Below, piece after piece: positions 54,955 through 64,000 of a stretch of 64,000 bases of DNA; position 1 is the first letter of the stretch; each line of letters starts with the position of its first letter. This stretch comes from Panulirus ornatus (lineage: Eukaryota > Arthropoda > Malacostraca > Decapoda > Palinuridae), in the NCBI RefSeq assembly GCF_036320965.1, contig NC_092271.1:24005036-24069035 (forward strand), in the 5' to 3' direction. The notes below the pieces were generated by a model. It was not told where the DNA came from and ran no database searches. It was given only the letters and a program-made list of their open reading frames with translations. A program made the position numbers and the translations under genes.

Positions 54955-55175
54955 AACAATGAAGAACAAACTCACAAATGCTTCCTAAATTAACGCGGGG
55001 GGAGGAAAACCGCGAGGACCGCGAGCGGGGCGCGGCGTGAGGTCCCGCGGCCGCTGGCTGGCCGATGCGCGGTTGTTTCACCCGGGAATTATGGCGCCCA
55101 AACTAATGATCTCGGGGCGCGGGTGGTCAAACGAGCGCCTGTGGTGTTCATTTCTTGTGCCACGTGACTCTGGTG
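54955..55175. promoter_or_regulatory. CpG-island-like patch
   Basis: Very CpG-dense (GAGCGGGGCGCGGCGTGAGG, CCCGCGGCCGC, GATGCGCGG) in AT-rich surroundings, with ATGGCGCCCAAAC (E2F-like) and the E-box CACGTG at 55161-55166. No TATA box or exon is evident. Promoter or enhancer identity is inference. Confidence 0.3.
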
Positions 55176-55301
55176 GTTAGGCGAATGTCTTTAGTTTTTA
55201 CATTTGCGCCAAATGATAAAATTGGAGGTTCTGAATAAAATACCAATAACAGTAGACATATAACCCATTAAACAAACAACTTTTGAAACTTTTTGTATGT
55301 T

Positions 55302-55306
<5 letters not shown>

Positions 55307-55367
<61 letters not shown>

Positions 55368-55369
55368 CC
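55307..55369. repeat. (GT)n(GC)n microsatellite
   Basis: A GT run ending in GCGCGCGC, a sequence type prone to Z-DNA. Confidence 0.96.
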
Positions 55370-55625
55370 TACGTGGCTCTGATAGTCAAGCGAGAAGCTT
55401 TAGTATCTATTTTTAACAATTGAAGGTTTGTTTTGAATGAACGAGTACTTTTAGACTTTATCTTTGACTTGAAAGAAAATGTTGGACTTAAATAAGGTAA
55501 ACTGATAAGGGAAGAAAGATAAACCATCAGTTCCATACATTTCATCGTAAACTAAATGTAAAAATTACATTCTCTCGCTCCCGTGACCTTAACTAAGAGA
55601 TGTGTTCGACCTCCTTCAGCATAAA

Positions 55626-55890
55626 AGTACGACCCTTGAGCCCAGTGGTACGACCCTTCAGTGCGACAGCACGGCCCTTAATCACAACGGGGTACGACCC
55701 TTGAGTACGACGGTGCGATCCTAGAGCATAAACACCATTGGGCCTTTGTGTATAAAATGACCCGTGGCCTTTGACAGTGACCATTTAGGCTCAGATCAAA
55801 GGCCAGGCCGTCACACTCTACGGTATCGTACCGTCGTAACTCAAGGGTGTCGTACCTACGTTGCTCTAGCGTCGTACCGTCCTCCCCCCC
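55626..55890. mobile_element. Foldback-type element, both arms present
   Basis: Left arm (55626-55740): units of GTACGACCCTTGAGYACGAC, the reverse complement of the family unit. Core (55755-55815): GTGGCCTTTGACAGTGACC, a short spacer, then GATCAAAGGCCAGGCCGTCAC, themselves inverted. Right arm (55825-55885): GTATCGTACCGTCG, GTGTCGTACC and GCGTCGTACCGTC in direct orientation. Arms of short tandem repeats in inverted orientation around a small core are the hallmark of foldback transposons. No coding sequence lies inside, so it would be non-autonomous. Confidence 0.65.
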
Positions 55891-56916
55891 TTTCCTCAAT
55901 ACATGCATCCCTTCAGCCAGGCTAAGTGTCCAGTATGCAAATAGAAAAGATACCACAACGGCTACTAACGAGATCGGAGCAGATAAAACACTTTCACGTC
56001 GCGCGAGCGAGGTGCGCGCTCGCGCGCCCCCACGTCAACCCCCTTTGACGTGGATAATCCCAAAGGTCAACAGTGGGCCCACCACGTCAACCGGACGCGT
56101 ACCACTCCAGTAACTCTTCTCTCGGGCCGCCACACGATCACACTGTATGTCAGGCAGGCCACTTGAAGCTGTGGATTGACACATACACACACATCTCTTT
56201 CGGGGCCCCTGATGGAAGAGAGATATCCTGGCACTTAAAAGATGGATGGATTACATTTATCTCCACGTCCGGCTGACTCTTATCTTAATACTATGATGGA
56301 TCAGGAAACACTGAGATGGGAATTGCATTATCTCAAACTTTATGGATGGTTGCTTAGACCAGTCTAAACTGTGAATGAACCATCTTACCCCCATTCTAAA
56401 CTGCATAACCCCATTCTAAACTGTCTGATACCAATTAACTTTCTCCATTCTTTATCAAGATATTTCAGGCCACTGTAAGAAGGAAAAAGTAACTAATTCT
56501 GTCTTTAAAGAAGATATTTCACTCCTCTCTAAGATAAGTAAGTACAAATGTAAACCCCCAATGAAGATATCTAGATCCATATCAAAATGCGATCAAAATA
56601 TCTTCAACCCCGATCAATATATGAATTACCGACTTTAAACTATAATCTGCGTATCTCTGACTAACAGAAGATAAAAGCAATCTACATTGTGGTAATAATC
56701 AGTATATATTTGCGTGCAAAACGTAGGCTAACTCCAAGGTTTCAAACACTTATCAGATACCTCAATTATCTTTGGTTTTCATTCACAATATGAAGCCCAC
56801 ACAACGTACGCCCGTTTTCTACAGCAAGGGCCTACAATTCTGATTTGTCTTGTTTTTACTGCAATCTGATATTATGTGGTGTCAGGCAATTAATCTTTAG
56901 AAACAATCGTTATCAT

Positions 56917-56918
<2 letters not shown>
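55891..56918. other. No gene; GC-rich patch then AT-rich DNA
   Basis: GCGCGAGCGAGGTGCGCGCTC at about 56000-56020 is a near-palindrome of CpG. From 56200 the DNA is AT-rich, with ACCCCCATTCTAAACTG repeated at 56390-56420. No exon is supported. Confidence 0.45.

Positions 56919-56964
<46 letters not shown>
56919..56964. repeat. (AAT)n trinucleotide repeat
   Basis: A pure AAT run of about 15 units. Confidence 0.97.
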
Positions 56965-57131
56965 TAATAATAGTAATGATAATTACAATAATGATCATTA
57001 TACTCTTATTTATAACCAATAAAGCTCTTATGAGTCTGCAGCGGCTTCGGAAGTCCATTAGCATGTTTTATTGGTCACGTCTGGCACGGGTGACCTTAGG
57101 CCGGGTCAAGTGGGGTCACAAGGGGTCAGAG

Positions 57132-57135
<4 letters not shown>

Positions 57136-57170
<35 letters not shown>
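57136..57170. repeat. (GT)n microsatellite
   Basis: A pure GT run. GGTGACCTTAGGCCGGGTCA just upstream (57088-57107) resembles a foldback head fragment. Confidence 0.97.
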
Positions 57171-57224
57171 GTGTATTGCTCTTGACCTTATGAGCGCCAC
57201 TGGTGATCTCATTCTTCATTCCCA

Positions 57225-57230
<6 letters not shown>

Positions 57231-57299
<69 letters not shown>

Positions 57300-57347
57300 C
57301 TCCTCCAAAGCAAACGTATTGTTTCTCTAATAAATGTTCACCCCTCT

Positions 57348-57422
<75 letters not shown>
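57231..57422. repeat. Twin (CT)n tracts
   Basis: CT runs at 57231-57296 and 57350-57422, 53 bp apart. Confidence 0.98.
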
Positions 57423-57423
<1 letters not shown>

Positions 57424-58324
57424 ACAGCAATCAACGTAACCTCCCTCCCCCCCCAACCAACCCACCTTGTCAAGTCCCGTACGCGGTGTCAAGTGCCCCG
57501 TCAAGGCTGTCAAGTCCCCGTCAAGGCTGCCAAGACGGGGAAGACATAGTACCACAAGTGTCAAGCCCTCGGCTCCCCCTCCTCCCCTGGCCCCTCTAGA
57601 CCAACAGGACGATGATGGCTTTGTTTACCTTCTGCTCCAAGGGATCACTACTCCAAACATTTTTCTTTTCCTAATTTAACATAACAAAGAAACTCGTGGT
57701 ACCTGTCCCTCAACTTGGCTTAACTATATAAAAGAACTTTATTTCTGAGGGGCGAGGTGAGCAGATAATTATGAATTTATGCCAAGGCATAGTACGTATT
57801 TAGTGACAAAATGGTTGAAAGTTATGTGTTACTAAGTATATATATTTCCTGCATACTAATGTGTATGTCACTGTTACCATTAGCCAGCACCACACTGTCA
57901 CCAGCCCGTGAAACCAGGCCTCACGGCGCTTAATCCAAAGACCTCGCGACGGCAACACCGAAACGTAAACATATCAGTTTCAAATGACGATCGTGATGCA
58001 CCGCCCACCACTGACCACACACCGCCCACCTGCCTGCCACTTACCACCCACCACCTGCCCACCCCTGACCAACTCACTGCTGACCTTGAGCTCATCTACT
58101 AGAGTCATAGAGGGTTATGGAGACATTTATGAGGGTTATGGAGACGACCATACTGCTTATGGACAAAGCCTGACAGGTTGTAGTGAGAAAAAGATTAGAG
58201 AAAAAAGACAAGTTGTGACATTAGGACAACAGAACCAGACAGGTTTCGCTGACAGACCCAGACATTTATACAAACATAATTTCAAAAAGCCTACAGATCT
58301 CGCCAAGCAGAATGTATCGCTTCC
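57423..58324. other. No confident gene; GTCAAG repeats
   Basis: (CT)n CCCTACAG ending at 57426 is acceptor-like, and a 57-codon frame follows. It crosses GTCAAGTCCCCGTCAAGGCTG repeats (57468-57545), so it is not called. 57690-57890 is AT-rich. CACCGCCCACCTGCC repeats fill 58000-58075. Confidence 0.35.
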
Positions 58325-58655
58325 TGGGAAAAGAATCGTACGTCCTGGGACGGAATCGTAAGTCTTGAGACAGAACGATAGGTCTTGGGACAGAACCATA
58401 GATCTTGAGACGTAACCACAGGGTCCCAGGACAGAACCATATGGCCCTGGTACACACGACAGGGCTATGAACAGAACCATGGGTCCTGAGACAACGAACA
58501 GGGCTCTGGGACAGAACCAGCTAAAGATGGACAGCTCCTAAGACAGAACTAGCCACAGCTCGAGAGGTCCTGAGACAGAACCAACCACAGTTTGATAGGC
58601 CCTGAGACAGAACCAGCCTTAGTCTGACGGGCCCTGAGACAGAACCAGCCAGAAA
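58325..58655. repeat. Degenerate CTGAGACAGAACCA minisatellite
   Basis: GGTCCTGAGACAGAACCA recurs about 12 times, first at about 22-26 bp and later at about 40 bp spacing, with increasing similarity to the right. Confidence 0.88.
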
Positions 58656-58954
58656 CTGACCTCCTGCTGCCACACGCGCGTCCCATGGGGTGAATGACCC
58701 TCCCTCCCGAGGCCAACATGGGACCCCTGATGGGAGGTCAAGACGTGACCAATTAACCCTGGCACGCGGCACGTGCTGTTGGGTCTCAGCGACGCTGTTG
58801 ACCCCGCCTGGCTCTCCTCTGTGACCTGAGCCCAACTCAACCTCACCTGACCCGCAGCGCCGGGGTCAAATATAGCTAAGTGGGGATGAAGGAAGGGAAA
58901 GGGGGGCCTGGGAGTTTAATGCTCCTAATTGTTCTACTTAATTATATCATGCGT
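58656..58954. other. No feature seen
   Basis: GC-rich plain DNA. CAACCTCACCTGACC near 58840 is only loosely like the foldback head. Confidence 0.4.
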
Positions 58955-59075
58955 GTGCGTATGTTGGTAATTACCCATTGGTACTGTACGGGGAGGAAGT
59001 TCTACATTCGTGGGGGGCCCCGTCTCTTGAAACACTTTCTCCCAACATACCAAAAATTTTACCCTTCGTGATTGA
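58955..59075 (+). mobile_element. Short GT-associated element (family C)
   Basis: A decayed GT stretch (GCGTGTGCGTATG) leads to GGTAATTACCCATTGGTACTGTACGGGGAGG, then AAGTTCTACATTCGTGGGG and CCCCGTCTCTTGAAAC. This is the longest copy of the family in the window. The same core is at 1128 (reverse) and 4283. Confidence 0.65.
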
Positions 59076-59251
59076 ACTACTCCGTCTACGTCTAACGAGA
59101 CAAATAAAGATTCATCAAGATCAAGAACATAATATCTTCTCAGACAAGTTCCTTCTCCTGGCTCTGATTCGTATACCATCGCGTCTTTACACGAGATCAC
59201 CTCACTGTCATCACCAGGAGGGTTAAGAAGAACCTTGAGGGTTATCGTCCT

Positions 59252-59257
<6 letters not shown>

Positions 59258-59346
<89 letters not shown>

Positions 59347-59357
59347 GAGAGAGAGAG
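59258..59357. repeat. (AG)n microsatellite, first of a pair
   Basis: An AG run with a single GG break near 59335. Confidence 0.98.
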
Positions 59358-59453
59358 TTAGGTCTTTCAACGAGATCGTAATCCGACGATACAAACCTCG
59401 CCGAAGGTAACCCTTTTTTTTTCTCCCGCTTCCGGCATAACTCCAAGTAGGTT

Positions 59454-59456
<3 letters not shown>

Positions 59457-59532
<76 letters not shown>
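59457..59532. repeat. (AG)n microsatellite, second of a pair
   Basis: A pure AG run 99 bp after the first. Confidence 0.98.
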
Positions 59533-59538
<6 letters not shown>

Positions 59539-60484
59539 TAACGAATATTCCCGGATATGATCATCTACCAATGGGATTACAGCACAGTATACTCAAACGT
59601 TACATCTTGTGGAAATTCTTTTATAACATTCTGTTCTTCTTATTCTACAAAGACAACTTAACTGTTCCTGCTCGTTGAGATGTTCTGCTCTACTGGTTTG
59701 CCATGGTTAGTCCAACGGCCCCCAACGACTGTGTTTGTCAGTTTAGCTTAAATAAAAGGAAAAAAAAAACAGAAACACTTTGTTTGTCTAGATATACGTG
59801 CAAGGACGGGGCATTTGTGTGATGGTATGAGTGATGCAGCGGAGGTTGGGTTACCCGTGTGGGAGTGTGTGATGGTATCAGCGTCTAAGCAGATGTTTGC
59901 GGTACTGATCCCCGTGTTCTGGAGGCTTGTTCGTGGTCGTTAGTGGCTTGGGTGCCCCCAGCTGTTTGTTACTAGGTTGTTAAGAGTAGTGGGAGGTAGG
60001 AGGGGGGAAGGGTTCGATATGGTTCATTCCCAGTTGGTTTGCAGTGGTTTATGCTGCGGTTTAAGTGGTTTCACAGTGGTTTACGTTGCAGTCACTGGTT
60101 TAGGTTGCTGTGAGTAGTTTATTCACAGTGGAATGAGAGCAGATTAAGTGCATCCTAGTGGCATGGCAGTGGTTCAGTCATTCTTAACTAGTGTTTTACA
60201 TATGAGATTCAAAAGACTTGATTTGTTATCGGGGTTGGTAACGGGTCTGTGGTCAGCTGGTATTGGCTGGTTTGCTGGTAGTGGGTCAGTGGTGAGTTGT
60301 ATGGTTCTACTGGTCGTGGGTCTGTGGTGTGGCGTATGGTTCCTGGTAGTCTTCACCAGGTTAGTGCATGAACCAGTAGTGTGGGCGGTGATCATGGCGA
60401 AATGACTGGCGTCAAAGGAAATCGCACCGCCATCCCTTGTGTTAAAAGTACTTCATCGTTTAGAGGGTTGGACCTCTGTGTACG
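59533..60484. other. No gene; GTGGTTTA and GTTTGCTGGTAGTGG words
   Basis: CAGTGGTTTA-like words recur at 60030-60180. GGTCTGTGGT words recur at 60245-60330. These are loose repeats without a fixed period. Confidence 0.5.
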
Positions 60485-60690
60485 GGGTACGACCGGGAGG
60501 GGTAGGTAATTCAACCCTTTTGAGTACGACCTTACGACCAACCCCTGAGTACGGACGGCCTTACGACTCTTGAAAGCACGAAGGTATGACCCTTGGGTCA
60601 GGACGGTATTAAGGCTTGATCTTTGCCCTGAGCGTTAAGGGACGACCTTAAGTCAGGTCAGGTCAAAGCCGAGATCGTCATCCGCAAGTG
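60485..60690 (-). mobile_element. Foldback-type repeat: reverse array plus core
   Basis: Array units on the plus strand read TACGACC and TTGAGTACGACC (60485-60620), the minus orientation of the family. The core at 60625-60685 has TTGATCTTTGCCCTGAGCG, a spacer, and AAGTCAGGTCAGGTCAAAGCC, which is the palindromic head. The right arm is absent. Confidence 0.6.
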
Positions 60691-60765
60691 GGGCACCGCC
60701 GGGCCGACACATGACTGACCACCGTAAGGTTAGCCAGGGTGATCAGTGCCCAGCAGTGTCGTCTC

Positions 60766-60768
<3 letters not shown>

Positions 60769-60834
<66 letters not shown>
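60769..60834. repeat. (GT)n microsatellite
   Basis: A pure GT run of about 33 units. Confidence 0.98.
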
Positions 60835-60837
<3 letters not shown>

Positions 60838-61164
60838 TTCCCCCGTCGTCATGTCTCACTCATCTGATACGCCAGGTCTTTGTTCTCCTGCCAAGAATTA
60901 CCCCTCGACATAGTCCACTCCTCCCCCTGATGTCATCCTACTGAAGGTGTGATGACCATCTGAATCATTATGAGCAGAGGTGATACCCACGTGAAGACAC
61001 TGTCGACCTAATGTCACCCCTAAGATATTTTAATCACTACGTCCATACAGACTACCTACCGTGCATCACTGATGACTCAGTGAAAAAAAAAAGGTTGGAT
61101 CTTCATGTAAGGTAAGAGGGGGGGGAGGGAGAGAGCACTCGGATGTAGAGGAGATTATCATAAT
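60835..61164. other. No feature seen
   Basis: Plain DNA with a short A-run at 61084 and a G-run near 61118. Confidence 0.5.
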
Positions 61165-61850
61165 GAAAGGGAACAAAAGGGCACAACATGTCAGAGGAGC
61201 CTTCTCGTACATAGGTTGAGGGGTGGATGGATCACCTGTGGCGTGGAGCAGGGTTCTATCCTGGAGCCATTGCTCCTCCATGATCTATGTATACGACTTA
61301 CCTGAAGAAACTGAACTCCGACCTGACTATGCTTCTGGGTGATGATAGCCATTAGGAGGTAAAAAAGAAAAAAAAAAAAAGGACTATATCCATCTACAGA
61401 GGGACATAGACAAAGTTAGAAAAAAATAAAAGTCTCGTTAAAAGTTAAAAGACGGCCTTAATGTGAATGCTATCGAGCAGGAAATTAGCTGTAGCAATCC
61501 ATGTGTGAGACGATGATCCTCGGAGTCCACATCATCCCTACCTATCGCCAGAGTCCCATCTTAGGAGAACAAACTCTCTGCTGGCAACAACATTCATGCA
61601 ATTGGCCAAGGAAGTATTCAGCGAGCTGTTCACGTCTTATATGAGGTTCAAACTAGAATATGCTTCTCAAGTTTGGCCATCACACCCAAACAAGAGGAAA
61701 GAACTAAGAGAGATGATCCAAATTAGTACAACAAATATGGTGCCAGAATCAAGAGCTAAGCTACATCGAAAGATTAGAGAGCTTTAGTCAAATCTGTCCA
61801 CCATGGAAGAGAGAAGAGTGAGGGGTGATCTGAACATAAATAAACTGCAT
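61165..61850 (+). mobile_element. LINE reverse transcriptase, longest relic
   Basis: Blocks in the right order, in changing frames: QHVRGAFSYIG; CGVEQGSILEPLLL (the SGVPQGSVLGPLL motif, 61232-61274); MIYVYDLPEETE; LLGDDSH (equivalent to the catalytic F.DD box, 61332-61352); LQRDIDKV; LSPESHLRRTNSLLA; then a 63-codon open frame (61596-61787) with FKLEYASQVWPSHPNKRKEL and MVPESRAKLHRKIREL; then MEERRVRGDLN. This is the palm, thumb and C-terminal part of a non-LTR retrotransposon ORF2. Frameshifts, a poly-A insertion near 61369 and stops make it dead. The first position of the DD box carries G rather than A. Confidence 0.9.
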
Positions 61851-62260
61851 GATGAAACTGAATGTAGACAGTAGAGTGAAGTTTAATAACAGTTGTACCA
61901 GAGTAAAGACGGTTCAAGAGACGGAGGGACTGCCTGAACGTGTACAACACTCCCTTCCCGCACACATGTAAGAAGGTAATTACTCAAACATAGACACCCA
62001 GTAACACCTAGGCATACACAGACACATACATATACAAACAGACACAAACACGTGGCGGATGTAATGTACGGGAAGAGAGAGAGAGAGAGAGAGGTGGGGG
62101 GAGGACGGGCCGTATAAAAGCACATACCCGGCATTCTTGTAACCTGACACGGAAACTAGTCACAGCCTTACCTTTCTCCCCGCCTCTAACCCCTTCTTCT
62201 TCCTCTTCCCCCTCCTCCGGCTCGTCCTCCCCGGACACTCCTCACTCCCTCGCTCCTCAG
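61851..62260. other. Possible intron; pyrimidine tract at end
   Basis: No gene in most of it. From 62180 it becomes strongly pyrimidine-rich (CTTCTTCCTCTTCCCCCTCC) and ends in the acceptor CTCCCTCGCTCCTCAG at 62260. Confidence 0.4.
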
Positions 62261-62434
62261 GATCTCAGTCCTGGCTGCTTGGTAGGGTGTACTATCACCA
62301 CCCATGAGGAGGAGGGGGAGCTGTACGCCTAGCTGGGGGCCACCTACGTCTCTCACCCCTTGAAGTTCCCTGTGGTAGTCACATCAACTTCCTCTAGGCT
62401 CAGCTTGTGGCACGAGACCACGACTCACCTGTTG
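62261..62434 (+). CDS. Probable coding exon with one in-frame TAG
   Basis: An excellent acceptor ends at 62260. The frame from GAT at 62261 (phase 0) reads DLSPGCLVGCTITTHEEEGE and LYA, then TAG at 62330-62332. It then stays open for 36 more codons (LGATYVSHPLKFPVVVTSTS and on to HETTTHLLVK). By my count about 70 percent of the codons before the stop and 78 percent after it end in G or C, so the coding signal continues through the TAG. That points to a nonsense mutation of a once-continuous exon, although TAG could be the true end. A weak donor GTCAAGT lies at 62435. Product not recognised. Confidence 0.45.
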
Positions 62435-62437
62435 GTC

Positions 62438-62440
<3 letters not shown>

Positions 62441-62502
<62 letters not shown>
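62441..62502. repeat. (CT)n microsatellite between coding segments
   Basis: A pure CT run. It could act as the polypyrimidine tract of the next acceptor. Confidence 0.98.
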
Positions 62503-62504
<2 letters not shown>

Positions 62505-62509
62505 TGAAG

Positions 62510-62570
62510 GTTCTCAGGACCCAGGCTACCACTTTCGAAGTAGCGACGGGCGTCCTTGTTCTCCCTGAAG
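62510..62570 (+). CDS. Possible small coding exon, 61 bp
   Basis: (CT)n CCTTGAAG is the acceptor side. GAAG/GTAAGG at 62571 is a near-consensus donor, and a second good donor, CCA/GTAAGTG, follows 27 bp later. The frame VLRTQATTFEVATGVLVLPE keeps phase with the end of the previous exon. The minus strand of the same segment is also open and slightly more G/C-biased at the third position, so the strand is not certain. Its end phase does not match the next segment. Confidence 0.3.
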
Positions 62571-62623
62571 GTAAGGCCACCAGTCTCATGCCAGTAAGTG
62601 TTTCTGGACCTTTTAAAACCCTC

Positions 62624-62626
62624 CTC

Positions 62627-62702
<76 letters not shown>
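62624..62702. repeat. (CT)n microsatellite between coding segments
   Basis: A CT run with one G break. With the tract at 62441 it forms another twin pair. Confidence 0.98.
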
Positions 62703-62704
<2 letters not shown>

Positions 62705-62759
62705 GGTACAGCTAAAGCACTTCGTGCCTTGTGTGCATGACTAGCTTCTACTTCTTCAG

Positions 62760-62910
62760 TTCCCACCTACGGAAGAAAACGAAGCTCGCCTTCCAGGCGG
62801 AGGTCGATGTCATCAGCGACCCACTGGATGATGACATGGTGACCATAAGACTGCAGGAGTCTCTCCCTAAGCACCTCCACGCCGGCAGTCTCAGCGCCTT
62901 CTACAGATGA
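62760..62910 (+). CDS. Probable terminal coding exon, product unknown
   Basis: The acceptor GCTTCTACTTCTTCAG ends at 62759. Codons start at 62761 and run 49 residues to TGA at 62908-62910: SHLRKKTKLAFQAEVDVISD, then DPLDDDMVTIRLQE-type sequence, ending AGSLSAFYR. By my count 78 percent of the codons end in G or C, while second positions are AT-rich, the classic coding pattern. The same frame extends back to an ATG at 62737, giving a possible 57-codon ORF (MTSFYFFSSHLR...) if the segment is not spliced. The exactly opposed minus-strand frame is also open but less biased. The peptide alternates charged and hydrophobic residues like a beta-rich domain end. No family is recognised. Confidence 0.5.
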
Positions 62911-63864
62911 GATTATTCATGTATATTCCCGCGTCAGTTGCTAATGATGATGCGATGGTGCAGTTTGTGTTTGCGTAAGAGACGATGATGAGAAACAGCA
63001 GAGGTGGCAAGTCCCACTCCTCCCTTCCCCTGAAGGCACCAAGACTTTTTAGACCAGAGAGGCATCGGATATCGCCGGGTTCACACGTGATCTGTGTAGC
63101 AAGATGGCCCAAGCCCATTTCCAGTCCTCACTAACCATTCCAACCTCAGGCTTTCTGTCTGTTACCACACAGCGATAATGATGTGGCACATACAAGGCAA
63201 ACATGTCATTTCATGAAATAATTACTCTCCATTTCACATAATAATTACCCTCAAACACTTCCTTGCGCAGTTTGAAGTCGTTTACTGAATATTTACATAC
63301 CTCTAAAAGGATATAGACACTTTACATGCTGTTCATCATTTACAGACGTCTGCTTCCCATTTCACAAAGGGAGGAACTTTTTTCATTTCCAGTTTATATA
63401 CGCTATTCGGTGGGTAAATATTTCCACAACTCTAAGGGAGGAGGGAGCGGGTGAAATCCTAGTGGCTTACCTAAACATTAACCTAATTAATCAGTCTGAT
63501 TTAGAACGTCTATATTTCCCAGCTGCATAGAGACAAAGCACTTTAATCACAGTATAGATCAAAGGGTACATTGGCTAGGTCGGGGCAAGTACAGCGCGGT
63601 ACAGTGGGGTACAGTACAACGACGGAGGAGGGTGACAGGTGGGCCAAACACTGGTCTCGAAGCCAGCCTCGTCTCCGCGTTGTAAATGTAAGGAACCCAT
63701 GTCAGCCAGAGAGACTTTAGTTCCCTCTTTACCACCAAAACAAATACCTCTTAGCCAATCACACGCCCACAAACATAGAAAAGAGAAACAAACTAGCGGG
63801 CAAGAGAGAAAGAACATAAACAGGTGGACACATTTAAAGCCTCTAGCCTTTCCCCTTGAACTCA
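62911..63864. other. Possible 3-prime untranslated DNA; no gene
   Basis: AT-rich from 63130 on. No AATAAA follows closely. Frames on the minus strand are short and unbiased. Confidence 0.45.
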
Positions 63865-64000
63865 GCTCTCTCCTTATTCTGGTCCCATCTTTATTCCACC
63901 TCCTCTGGACCTTCTCTATCAGCTCTTTATCCTTCTTGAGGTGCTGTGCCGTGGACAAACTTGAGAGGCATATCCTAGTTCTGGCCTCCTGTACGATGCG
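63865..64000 (-). mobile_element. LINE reverse transcriptase C-terminal fragment, truncated by window
   Basis: On the minus strand, entering from the window edge, one frame reads RPELGYASQVCPRHSTS. After a one-base shift it reads HLKKDKELIEKVQRR, and after another shift KMGPE. These are the VRP.LEYASQVWSPHLKKD.ELIEKVQRRATKMVPEL block of the same LINE type as 17099 and 61165. The element continues beyond 64000. Confidence 0.85.

Noticed and set aside
61066..61085. CTGATGACTCAGTGAAAA as a hammerhead core
   Set aside because: The six bases between the motifs cannot form a stem. They are part of a small palindrome with the first motif.

Overview
The window looks like intergenic or intronic DNA from an arthropod nuclear genome, most likely a decapod crustacean. 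The reasons are a very heavy load of long dinucleotide microsatellites ((AT)n, (AC/GT)n, (AG/CT)n; more than 50 tracts by my count), TTAGG telomere-type repeats at about 32.87 kb, dozens of short-unit minisatellites, and decayed LINE retrotransposon pieces. The decapod assignment is inference from memory of similar sequence, not a database result. There are no bacterial-style genes, operons, ribosome binding sites or CRISPR arrays. Most long open frames run through microsatellites or minisatellites, and many begin at GTG or TTG, so they are not genes.

I could not recognise any gene by name. A few stretches have the properties of spliced coding exons: a good acceptor, an open frame, and usually a codon third-position GC excess. 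They are 14482-14583, 17810-17937, 18164-18370, 45306-45365 and the cluster 62261-62910, all on the + strand, with weaker candidates at 7470, 9247 and 52287. The 62.3-62.9 kb cluster is the most convincing. It has three segments separated by (CT)n tracts, one in-frame TAG and a phase mismatch, so it may be a gene end or a decaying copy. These exons may be terminal exons of genes whose other exons lie outside the window.

Non-coding regions that look regulatory are a CCAAT/GC-box/E2F-like patch (2.35-2.57 kb), a TATA/CRE/CCAAT/initiator promoter (24.29-24.42 kb, + strand), a patch with three CCAAT boxes exactly 43 bp apart (35.52-35.61 kb), a homeodomain-site-rich patch (36.06-36.64 kb), a CpG-rich patch with a perfect E2F palindrome (41.84-42.08 kb) and GC-rich patches near 53.1 and 55.0 kb.

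The mobile DNA falls into four groups. (1) At least five fragments of one type of non-LTR retrotransposon reverse transcriptase, all broken: 17.1 (-), 23.1 (+), 50.5 (+), 61.2 (+) and 63.9 kb (-, cut by the window end). (2) A dispersed element built of a 21-22 bp tandem repeat (core GGTCGTACC) next to a palindromic GGCCTTTGACCTGACC / GGTCAGGTCAAAGGCC head. One locus (55.63-55.89 kb) has arrays on both sides in opposite orientation, like a foldback element, and about nine other loci carry parts of it. (3) Two related short elements with the core GCTACCTCGCTAACGCGGGA that always abut (AT)n. (4) A third short element (core TACTGTACGGGGAGG) that always abuts (GT)n. Groups 2-4 together look like a system in which small elements and simple repeats spread or grow together, and they are the most novel signal here.
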